This document shows positions 54,001 through 63,058 of a stretch of DNA of 64,000 nt, in pieces. The first letter of the stretch is position 1; the number at the start of each line of letters is the position of its first letter. The notes under the pieces were generated by a model. It was given only the letters and a program-made list of their open reading frames with translations, ran no database searches and was not told the origin of the DNA. The stretch is from NCBI GenBank assembly GCA_028753945.1, contig JAPNXP010000011.1, positions 682,001 to 746,000 on the forward strand. Direction: 5' to 3'. A program made the position numbers and the translations under genes. Source of the DNA: Hexactinellida sp. DTS-2022 (Eukaryota > Porifera > Hexactinellida).

Positions 54001-54107
54001 TCATCTTGCATAATTCGCTAAATGTTGAGATTTTGGCTGGATCCTACTCGGAGCACCAACATACGTATAGTTGACATTCCGAAAGCCAGGTCGATTCAAT
54101 TTGGATC
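54001..54107 (-). CDS. Terminal exon of an unidentified gene
   Basis: On the minus strand a strong acceptor (ctttagaccattatttcag) is followed by an open frame of about 35 codons ending in TGA at 54001-54003. It reads SKLNRPGFRNVNYTYVG, APSRIQPKSQHLANYAR, stop. The amino-acid composition and the clean acceptor support a real exon. The left-arm copy (16451-16511) has lost 46 bp from its middle. Upstream exons were not found within the arm, so only the 3' end was duplicated or the rest lies across distant introns. Family not recognised. Confidence 0.5.
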
Positions 54108-54109
54108 CT

Positions 54110-54630
54110 GAAATAATGGTCTAAAGAAAACAAAATTATTAGAAATATTAAAATTTAACTGTATATTAGGTTAAATTTTGAATACACATCAAATAATAAT
54201 TTGTACTCATTTAATAAATGTCTTCACATATACTCACTAGTATTATGAACACAATTTTTGGTCCCTCTTGAATGTTCATAATAAAAGAACCTGACTGTAC
54301 TAATAAACAACAATAAAATGTTTAATTAAATCAGATTCAACTATCACAGTTAGGATAGGAATCTGCTTTGGAGTCATTATACAGTACGCTCTGTAACTGA
54401 TATTCCATTGGTCAACTTCCAGCTCTTGTAGGCAGATGTATTTATAGTAGTGTATAAATATGTTAGTTAATTAGCTATAATTTATTGAATTGGGACTAAG
54501 AAATATCCTCAAATAAATCGACAAATAGACAAATCTGAAGTGTAACAATTATCGACATAACTATTTACACGCTACGTTGCTAGTTAACACAGCAAGTGAG
54601 TTATCCTAACACTCTTATGTACTTCAGATA
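54110..54630. other. Non-coding, inverted match to the left arm
   Basis: Contains the inverted 'aagaacctgactgta' repeat near 54286-54300 and otherwise AT-rich sequence; the counterpart is 15930-16440. No gene. Confidence 0.55.
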
Positions 54631-54635
54631 ATTCA

Positions 54636-55900
54636 GGGACGTCGCCATGGGGAGGCCATAGGGGGGTGCATTGTAAAAATCCTCGCCCCGGGGCAATTCC
54701 ACCCTAGTAAACACTTTGTACCTATTTCATTCCTATGTTCCATCCCTGTACGAGGCTCCATTTCCCCCCTGTACATTGGCCAAGATCCCTGACACCCAAA
54801 TGTTTTTATCTCTCGCTCCGCTCGCTCGTCTAAGATGTAAATCTACACTTATACTTAAATGAATTACACTACCAAATCTTTGTATTATGTGTAGGGCTGA
54901 AACGAATATTCATTCGTTTCCAAACGAATATTCATTTCGAAACGAATATTTTTTGGACGAATATTAAATTGAAACGGATATTCATTGACTACTGTTGGAC
55001 AACAACCCTACTTTTGTTTTGCTTGGAGTGATCGTAAATATAAATTCCTACCTAAACTAGATTATTATTAGTTAACTTGTGCCTAATACACTTTGTAACT
55101 ATTATCAAACGATTTGTAATACTATTAACAAAAACCTATTTTTAAATGTATTTTGTATCTTGAAAATGATTTAATGCTTAGTCATCCAAACGAACGAATA
55201 TTCGAATATTCGTTCGTTTAGAAAAAGGTTCGTTCGTTACATTTCGAATATTCGTTTCAGCCCTAAAATTTATGTGTGATGTTATTAAGTCTTATTCAGT
55301 TTGACAAAAATCAAAATGATCACTTAGGAAAGCAGAAAATATTGAATTATATACGTACAGAGAAGCCCTGTACGCTTGAATAGGGTGTTAATTTACACAA
55401 AACAAACATCTCCATTTACGGTTTAGGAATTTTTAGGTATTATTCGACAGACAATCAATAATTTTTCCAAACTAGTTTCATATACAAATTTATTACATCC
55501 CTGTACGCCTGGACAGAACAACCAAAATAGTTGAAGTCCCTGTACGATGGCAGGAATGGTCTGTAGTAATCTAGTTGCCTCTTATAGGATATTCCTATTT
55601 ATTTTGGCATTTTGGTACTAGCTTCTAATCAACTGTTCTACAAATTCAATACACCTTTTACTTTAGACCTGTTACCTGTCAAAATAGACTTTTACTGTAA
55701 TTTTAGCTAGTAGTTTTTAACAGAATTTTGCAACCCTGGGTAATACTACAGCTTAATGTTTTGTTATTTGAAGGCTACATTTAATACTTTGCAGAACATT
55801 AAATTAGAAAGGTTCAATCTTATCGGCTAGTTTTTGGTAACGTCAACTACTAGATCTAACACCAATAGAATGTCCCCCCCCCCATGGTTACGTAACCAAA
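54636..55900. mobile_element. Large MITE-like element interrupted by a nested MITE
   Basis: Begins cagggacgtcgccatgg, contains the gagcgagcgg block (in inverse) and a block near 55800-55870 (tttttggtaacgtcaact) that matches, inverted, the left part of the complete 799-bp element 57812-58610. It is therefore a member of that family, extended by the nested MITE at 54894-55265 and other sequence. The right end is uncertain. Confidence 0.6.
54894..55265. mobile_element. MITE with GAATATTCG-rich inverted ends, 372 bp
   Basis: Ends agggctgaaacgaatattc and gaatattcgtttcagccct form an exact inverted repeat of about 19 bp. Internal sub-repeats of cgaatattcgttcgttt. The counterpart at 15292-15665 has eroded ends. 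Confidence 0.85.
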
Positions 55901-55950
55901 ATTCCCTAAATTATAACCTCCCCCCCCTATGTCACGATCTTTGGAGGGAT

Positions 55951-56365
55951 ACCGACATTTCGATGCAGACATTTCGATGCACGACAATTCGACACAAATA
56001 ACTGGACTGGCTGAACACCCAAGTGAAAGGTAGTTTCTTTCATTTAATGCAAAACATCTGGAGGAAGGTACAAGGAGTTGGATTACAGAAACAATACACT
56101 CAGGATTCAGACTTGGCAATGCGTATCCGATTAGGATTACCTGCACAGGACGAAGTACCAGCTCCTAACGCTTATGGCTCAACAACTACCAATACCAGAG
56201 GCGAGTGATCTCATCTTGTACTTCGAGATTACCTATGTAGGACGTTTTCTACCAGGAGGCTCATTTCAAACACTCCTTTACCCAATTCCAATGTGGAAGT
56301 GGAACTATTTATTTGTCGCTTATCGATTTGTCGGTGTATCGAATTGTCATGTATCGAAATGTCGC
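55951..56365 (+). mobile_element. Deleted MULE (Mutator-like) element with transposase fragment
   Basis: Ends cgacatttcgatgcagacat and atgtatcgaaatgtcg are inverted and further repeated inside (tcgatgcacgacaattcgac against the mirrored gtatcgaattgtcatg). Between them is a MULE transposase piece in two frames: GSFFHLMQNIWRKVQGVG from about 56025, then LPIPEASDLILYFE and TYVGRFLPGGSF to about 56290. These resemble the conserved C-terminal part of MULE transposases (the FHL..NIWRKVQ..GL region). A frameshift and large deletions make it non-functional. Confidence 0.72.
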
Positions 56366-57084
56366 AATTCCATTTTTAGACCATTTTGAAATTCAAAAGA
56401 TGGTCTGTCTGACTCTCTCACACATTGGTTGACCCTCTCCCCTTGGAAGCGTTAATAATGTTTGACAGGCCTTTTGAATACATATTATCTACATGTCTGT
56501 TGATTTGTTTGTTTAATATGAATAGGAACTAATTTGATAACAAGTGATAAAATTGAAAGAATATGTCGCTTGTTTATGCAATTGATGTTAAGGGTTTTCT
56601 ACAGTTTGTTAGGCCACATTACTTTGATAGTATTTCGAAGCCTCTTTACACACAAGTTGTGTGGAATTGTCTACAAGCCAACCGAATATTAATCAGGGTT
56701 GTCAACTCTCCCGCTTTTTGCTTTTTTCTCCCATCCTCCCGATCTCCCGCCAAACTTTTCTAACTCCCGCTTTTTGGAAATTGTTTCTATATTTAGATTT
56801 ATGATATAAGTAAATAACTGGATATTTTGCTAAAATTAGTTAAGATACGAGTAAATCTACTCAAATACTTGTAAGTTACCTTTAATAGTTATTAATACAC
56901 TCTACTATTATGTTTTAATTCGAATTTGGAAGAAATTCTTTGAAATAACCCGGGTGGCCACGTGCCTACATCCTCCAGCAAGTTGTTATACCACATACAG
57001 TAGAACCTCGTTAATACGAACACCAACGGATGGTAAAAATTTGTTCGCTTTATCCGGAAAAAGTAGGGTAGGATATGTCTTCCG
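56366..57084. other. Non-coding stretch between MULE remnant and segmental duplication
   Basis: Contains a small element near 56695-56775 (tctcccgctttttgc repeated and partly inverted) and a Tigger-like fragment near 57000 (cagtagaacctcgttaatac). No coding region recognised. Confidence 0.55.
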
Positions 57085-57336
57085 TTTTCCAATTTAATTT
57101 GTGTCTGAATCTTAAATGCGATTTTTAAATCATTTTCCAGACAATCTACTCAGAATAACAATTTACCCATATTATAAACTGGAGTGTTGAGTGTGTATGT
57201 TTATTGTTTTGTTAAAGAATAGAAAACAAGTCACTAGAAATTAAAACTGACTTCCAAATGTTATACGTAATAGGAAAACAAATTTACTTAACGAAAATAT
57301 TTAGTATTTATATAGCTACTATATATATGTGCTATA

Positions 57337-57523
57337 CAGTAGAGCCTCTGAACAACGGACACCTTGGGACCGGAACCGTTGTCCGTTATTTAGAGGTTGT
57401 CCGCTATTTAGAGGTTGCTTTTCTATTAGACATATGCTAAATAAATAAATCCGTGCAACGAGGGTTGTCCGTTATTTAGAGGTTGTCCGCTATTTGGAGT
57501 GTCCGTTATGGGAGGCTCCACTG
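57337..57523. mobile_element. pogo/Tigger-like MITE, 187 bp, TA target
   Basis: Ends cagtagagcctctgaacaac and gggaggctccactg, TA on both sides. The empty site is visible in copy 1 at about 21920 (gctatatatatatagcac). It is a relative of 34660-34828 with one extra internal 'ttagaggttgtccgct' repeat. Confidence 0.9.
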
Positions 57524-57707
57524 TATACTATATAGCACAAAAAGTATCAATAGAGCCATTATATAAGCATGACCATTTACTCATGTTGTGATGATGGCTG
57601 GCAGGAGTACACTAGAGAAAACCTAGTGTAGCGGCAGTACGGGTAGAGCTAGTGAGTGCGTCTACCGGCAGTACGGTGGTAACTAGGGACGCACGGGCGT
57701 TGCATAG

Positions 57708-57757
57708 GTGGTCGAGGGTTACCCTCCTGATGAGTCCTTGGAATGGGACGAAACCAC
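57708..57757 (+). ncRNA. Hammerhead ribozyme (HHR2)
   Basis: Identical in design to HHR1: GTGGT-C cleavage site (57708-57713), stem I GAGGG/CCCTC with loop TTA, CTGATGA, stem II GTCC/GGAC, GAAA and ACCAC. The stem II loop is TTGGAATG, one change from HHR1's ATGGAATG, which does not touch the core. Duplicated together with the NLR segment. Confidence 0.85.
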
Positions 57758-57811
57758 ACCCGTCACGAGTTGTTGTCGGTGGGTCGGAGAGCGTAGGCGT
57801 CTCTGGCTCAT

Positions 57812-58610
57812 CAGGGACGTTGCCAGGATTTTTCACCTAGGGGGGGCACAGAAATTGCCAAGGGGGCAAACATTATATTGGTACTAAATCTAGCAGTTGA
57901 CGTTACCAAAAACTAAGCGATAAAGATGAAGCTTTCCTGTTTTAATGTCCTGCAAAGTATGAAAATGTTTTGGTTAATGTAATTCGTTTCAATATAAGTG
58001 TAGATTTACATTTTAGACGAGCGAGCGAAGCGAGCGAGAAAAATTTTTGAGGTGTCTAGGATCTTGACCAATGTACAGGGGAAAATTGGAGCCTCGTACA
58101 GATGTATGACTCAAATGGATTGGAAAATGTGAACTCATTAATTAAATTGAATTCAATAGCATTGTGACGAGTATCACCTAGAGCCTTCAGGAGTAGTGTC
58201 CTTGGGAAAGGCACTAGGTGGAAGTACGGGACACTACATGAGTAGTCTGTAGATAGTCCGGCAGTACGACTGGTAACCATAGTCTAGGACTATGGATACA
58301 TGGGAAGTACGGCACTCGCAGGAGCCACGGGCTGGAGCGAGAGGTGCGGCAGTACGCATGGTGGTCGAGGGTTACCCTCCTGATGAGTCCCTGGAATGGG
58401 ACGAAACCACACACTTAACATCCCTATGGGATGGGGTCAGCTAGAGCGTCTAGTCTTCATACTAGTACGTGGCCTCATCTCATAACAGCATCAATGAATC
58501 AGAGAATTAAATAGTTCAATATATTTTACCAGGGGGGGCATTGCCCCGGGGCGAGGATTTCTACCAGGGGGGCATTGCCCCCCTATGCCCCCCCCGTGGC
58601 GACGTCCCTG
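57812..58610. mobile_element. hAT-type element, 799 bp, exact 8-bp TSD, carrying a hammerhead
   Basis: Ends cagggacgttgcc and ggcgacgtccctg; target duplication tggctcat at 57804-57811 and 58611-58618. Copy 1 has no insertion at the equivalent point (about 22205). The interior includes the gagcgagcg repeat shared with 15680-15926, then a block of about 380 bp with 'cggcagtacg' motifs and a hammerhead at 58361-58410, and a terminal ccccggggcgagga block. No transposase. Confidence 0.9.
58361..58410 (+). ncRNA. Hammerhead ribozyme (HHR3) inside the hAT-type element
   Basis: Same 50-base core with stem II loop CTGGAATG. All three hammerheads are preceded by the 'cggcagtacg' motif, here at 58348-58357. 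This places the ribozyme in a repeat family (a retrozyme- or SINE-like unit) that is independent of the NLR. The stem III extension differs: the sequence after ACCAC is acacttaac, without the ACCCGT seen in HHR1 and HHR2. Confidence 0.83.
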
Positions 58611-58627
58611 TGGCTCATCACAATGTC

Positions 58628-61600
58628 ATGGGTAAATTAATGTTCTGGTTTGTACCTCCAGTGCATAAGGGAAGTGTTACTATTGAGTTTATATAGACGA
58701 GATGGCCAAATTCCAGGAAGGATTAGCGTCGCAGTAAAACAATTATCGAAAGCATTAACTCGAGACGACATCGAGAAGATAGAAATCTCACTCGCAATTC
58801 CAAACCAAATAATAGAAAAAGTAAAAGTTAGCGAAGAATCGGGTATTAATTTTCTAACTCTGCTGAAGAAATGGGATGGATTTGACCCCATAGAGTTCAT
58901 GCGAGTAATCGAGGAAATGGGTGACAGAGAATTGCTATCTCTAGCCAAAAAGATACCTTGGTTAAATGCATCAGTTCCAAAACAGGCCGCAACAGAAACG
59001 AAAACAGCTCACACGTTCATAGAACTGTTACGTGACGTATCATCCTGTGATTGGGAAATAATCGGACAAACCATAACGGAGAGTGATAACAGCGAAGAGA
59101 TAATGAATAGTTGCATACAAGAGGGAATAATCTCGAAAGATCTAAATGTGATATGCAAAGCCATGGCAGCAATTGAAAGAGTCGATTTAATCCAGAAAAT
59201 CCCAAACTACGCATCTATGTTCGAAGGTTTAAGCTAAGAGGAATTCAAAGCTAAACTCTTGTCATAGATAGAATACGAAGGAGAAGATAACCATTCCCAA
59301 TGGATGAGGAAACTGAGAGAGGATATGCAATTACAGCACAAAGATGTTAGCGTTATACTTGACAGAGAAATGGTTGCATTGAAATCCGTGTAACTCCACT
59401 CACTGTCATTAAACAACAGACATATATATAATTAAACCAGAAGAAGAGACCTCCGTTAAGGAGATTGAATTCCAGAGGAAAATGAACAAAAAACAAAGGA
59501 GGCATGGAACGAAATTGTCTAAAAATACACAAAAGAACTGGAATAGTTGACTTCGAGAACTTCCAGTATCTCCTGTGCATTCCTTGCAGACACACATAAT
59601 GGCATGAGATAGGTGGCTAGACAAGATGACAAAGAAATCAACAAATTCATTCGCAGATGGCTGCCATCAGTCTGCCACTCGGTGTGGGATGGGCAGAGTC
59701 CCTGACACGATACATAATTAGCACAGGAGGGGAGAGTCTCCTCTTGATCATGGACGGACTTTACGAGTACGAAGTGCTCTTGCATTAATCTCAGTCTCTC
59801 ACACAGGTTATACTTTTCAGCCAAACTGAGAATGACATCGTCCTCACAGACGAGTTCTCTGTCGTAAATTCCCTTATAGGCTTCCTGTCCTATGAAAGTA
59901 ATGCAATCTTTTAATTCTGGGGCGAAGCCACTGATGTGGGACACTTTTGTGCATCTCTTTAGTCGGAACAGCTGTCTCCTAACCATATAGGTTATTAACT
60001 CTTCATACACATCTGTTTCTGTCTGAGCTAGGCTATCTTATGTTTCGTTGAATAGAGCACTGAACAGACTTGCATTGACAGGTACCAGGGCCAAGTGGTT
60101 CAACTCTTCGTGTCTCTGGAATAGTTTGTTAGTGTTTTCCAATTTGGATTCAATATTCATTCTTTTTTTGAAATACGCATCTTGGTTGTCAGGCGAGAAT
60201 CCTAGCATCTGATAGTGACTGTTGATTTTCATTTCATTCTTGAATTGGGTGATTATGTTAGACCAAGCTCTTGGTCTGCTGTTCATTAACTCAGTCCCAT
60301 TCTAGTCCATTCTACTCTATCTCCTCCTGCAAAAGAGAATTAACCTAGCTCTACAATTCTATTTACGTGGGTCGAGTTAAGGTGTGGTTATAGGCACACT
60401 TAACACTTCAACCTCTAATGAACTGTTTGTTATGTTTAGAATGGTAATTCGCTTCGTGTGTGGCATCTTGTGTGAGAGATCTATAGCTATGTAATCAATC
60501 CTCTGCAAGAAGCTAATTCCTTATACGACTCCAAAGATATCTATGCTCTACCAACTCGGATTTGGATTATGAAATGAGATGGAAAAGAAGCAAACCAGTT
60601 CCAGTAAATTGATTAATATATTTATCTAATTGGTTAGAGTTTTCACGCATACTCTTTGAGCTGATTTCAACAATATTCGAATCAAAACCAGTTCCCTCAC
60701 TAAGCAATGTTAACTGTTTTAAGCATATTCTACCTGAACCCCTGCACTTTTACTTTGTATGCTGTCTCTCAAAATGAGTGGTACACATTCCTACTGTCAT
60801 TACCACATCTGCCACATAGTCAAATAAAATTCATTGATGTGCGTTTTATCTCCACTGAACTGTTCCGCACTCTCATATCACGAATAGACCAATGCTGTCT
60901 CGACTACCTTGCTTTGACATTTCGCTACAAAGACACTTCTACAATCCAAATTATACCAGCATTATCTCTTCTAATATGTCAGCTCACATTAAGATTAGTG
61001 TTACATTAGATCAATGTACTGGCATTAAGGAATCTGATATCCTATTCCCTCCTCCAGCCAATCAATTCACTGGGTCATTGAGTATATATCTGACTGACAT
61101 ATCAAAGGAATGTATTATAAACCTGATTAGCAAATTTTAATCCATTCAATACTTATATTATAACATGAGTAGTGATTGGTCAGTGCATGAACTACTAACA
61201 CATCATAAACATAGTATCGGACTGTCCTTATTGGAATTACCTATAATTATATATATTATGCCTCCTGACATATTTTCACAGCTATCTTCGCTACAAGAGA
61301 TACACCTGAATACACAAGATCCCTACTCAGTCCTACCTCATCTCAGATCTTCTGTAAGTAACCTAACATATCTATCTACAGTATATGTTATGGGCAATAT
61401 GCGAAACTGGACTGGACAAAATGCCCAATTTCGCATATTGCCCATAACATATTGATCCAACTGGTATCCTACCTGATCATAGATCCTATGGAGATATTCT
61501 CATACATATATTAATCAATAGGAACAGTAATACTCTGAAAGTATTAGAGTTTATACAGTATAGTAATTAACACCTGGGATAGTATACTAGCTCCTATACA

Positions 61601-61980
61601 GCATTGTAATTAGCTAATAGAGTTAGTGATCAGGGACATTATACCACTTCTTAATACGGATATTATATCCCTGAATACATCTGTCGATTTCCTACAGTCT
61701 TAATCAGATTAAACCGCTTCCATATCACATTGTCATCATCAGAAGTGTATGTACTGTGTGATAGCTTAGCTTATAGTCCTGTTATTAAGGAAATAGTAAT
61801 TGGTTTTGTCACCTCGACTCTACTTATTGTGTGCACTTCATTCATCTCATCCCTACATTACCTCAATTAAAGAAGCTGGATGTTTCAGGTTCTCAGTTAT
61901 CATCTCAAGTAGAGATACTGAGACAAACAGCTGAAGAATATTCAGTGGAGTGGTATGCTAGTAGAGATCGTCGTATTTAA
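58628..61980 (+). pseudogene. Second NLR copy, decayed, with internal inversion
   Basis: Starts like the live copy (ATGG at 58628-58631, intron 58632-58716, then GRISVAVKQLSK). The death-fold region is open to a stop at about 59236; further stops follow. The P-loop region is missing (a deletion near 59520-59550 joins the linker to DFENFQYLLC-like sequence). From about 59769 to 60288 the sequence is the reverse complement of the NACHT C-terminal part (equivalent to 23528-24045), followed by forward sequence equivalent to 23447-23520 and then a jump to 24060. The LRR part (60700-61980) has several frame breaks and contains a 70-bp hairpin insertion (61383-61452). Not a functional receptor. Confidence 0.88.
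61383..61452. repeat. Perfect 24-bp inverted repeat inside the NLR pseudogene
   Basis: Arms 61383-61406 and 61429-61452 are exact reverse complements (each containing tatgggcaatatgcgaaa or its mirror) around a 22-base loop. The live NLR copy has no equivalent here (about 25120), so this is a recent insertion or palindrome-forming event. Confidence 0.9.
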
Positions 61981-62264
61981 ATTATATTATATATCTCCCT
62001 ACTTTATTCTTACTGTTCTATTACTAATGTTTATATTTATTTGTTCATTTAATAAACACAGTTACCATAGGAACTATTGTTATTTTGTAGTTGAATTATT
62101 GAGTAACTATTCCCTGTAAATAATCAGCTGCTATTTCTAATAAAGAGTTGGTATCAAAATTTAATGTAAATTAATAAATATTAGACTACAAATACAGAAT
62201 TACATTAAAATACAAAAGTGAGGTAAAAAATACGAATAACTAACGAAAGCCAAATACGTAGAAT

Positions 62265-62449
62265 CAGGGTTTCATCCAGGCGTACGCGACGCGCCTCCAG
62301 ACGCGTAATTTTGAGAGAAAACTTTTCTAGGAGCGCGAAAATCGAGAGATGCTCCCATAGACGTAATACAAATTGAGTAATTTAGGCGCGTGTGAGCGAG
62401 CTCAAACTTAATCTAGGCGCGCAGAAAATTCTGCCTGGATGAAAGCCTG
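62265..62449. mobile_element. hAT-type MITE, 185 bp, exact 8-bp TSD, with empty site
   Basis: Ends cagggtttcatccaggc and ctggatgaaagcctg; target duplication cgtagaat at 62257-62264 and 62450-62457. Copy 1 has the uninterrupted site at about 25930-25940 (ccaaatagaatagag). Same family and length as 47441-47625. Confidence 0.96.
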
Positions 62450-62512
62450 CGTAGAATAGAGATAAGTAGGAATTAGTTAGCTACACTTTAATAATAGTAC
62501 AAATAACAAGTG

Positions 62513-63058
62513 CTATTTAGCACTCTGGTTCAGGTAGGACTCCTCTGCTCCTATGGAGGGTACTATTTCTGTAGACTTATGAGTCCGAGTACCCTTGACG
62601 GGTCCCTTGGCAGCTGTATCTCCCTTCCACTCTTCGTCTGTTAGCGGGTTCTGGAAATCGGCCAGATTCCTTAGAGTCGTAGAGAGGGTTCTCCGGACTT
62701 CGGCCCACTTTTGTCGCCACGATTTCCGGGACTTTCCTCCCTTGATATCGTCAAAGTCTTTTCTTGTTAAACAACATTGTAAACAAATGCCACACAAATA
62801 AACAAAAAACTACAATTAAACAAAAGAAAAATAATTAGCTAACTAATCAACCAACTAACGAACAAACAAGCAAACAAACAAGCAAACTAACTAACTAAGT
62901 AACAAACAAATAGCTCACAATTCCATGGAGCATCATCAAGTTTCCTTGCTGACTGAACACCATATTTCCTTCCAAGTCGTATACAAACTCAGCTTCCGCC
63001 AGAGCTCCAAACCGGGATATACCAACTTCCTTTTGTTCCAGAGTCTCTCTTGCTCTTC
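62513..63058 (-). CDS. Two 3'-terminal exons of an unidentified gene
   Basis: Minus strand. The last exon (62513-62809) reads FFVYLCGICLQCCLTRKDF, a GGKSRKSWRQKWAEV segment, LADFQNPLTDEEWKGD, and ends YLNQSAK with TAG. A clean acceptor (tttaattgtag) precedes it. The exon before it (about 62919-63058) reads LEQKEVGISRFGALAEAEF, VYDLEGNMVFSQQGNLMML, HGI, then donor GTGAGC. Joining them keeps the frame (HGI-FFVYLCG). The cysteine-rich hydrophobic start of the last exon may be a membrane-proximal or acylated segment. The intron contains 'gttagtttgc' repeats. Further 5' exons are not visible before the window end. Family unknown; the gene converges on the NLR and its last exon is duplicated with it. 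Confidence 0.62.

Larger units (their letters stand above)
51015..55265 (-). repeat. Right arm of the inverted segmental duplication (partner 15290-20480)
   Basis: Reverse-complement match to the left arm. 51015-51410 corresponds to 20480-20090, and 52200-55250 corresponds to 18330-15290. Between them, 51420-52200 is specific to this arm and holds GAAAGT-type short repeats and a MITE. The arm contains the sister membrane-protein pseudogene and a complete terminal exon. Confidence 0.88.
57085..62826 (+). repeat. Segmental duplication, copy 2 (partner 21490-26318)
   Basis: Same order and orientation as copy 1: leader, hammerhead, NLR, antisense exon. About 0.9 kb longer because of several insertions. 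The NLR part is decayed and rearranged while the antisense exon is intact. Confidence 0.92.

Noticed and set aside
56023-56389. A host gene at the two overlapping frames here
   Set aside because: The peptides match the conserved part of MULE transposases and lie between inverted ends, so it is a transposon remnant.
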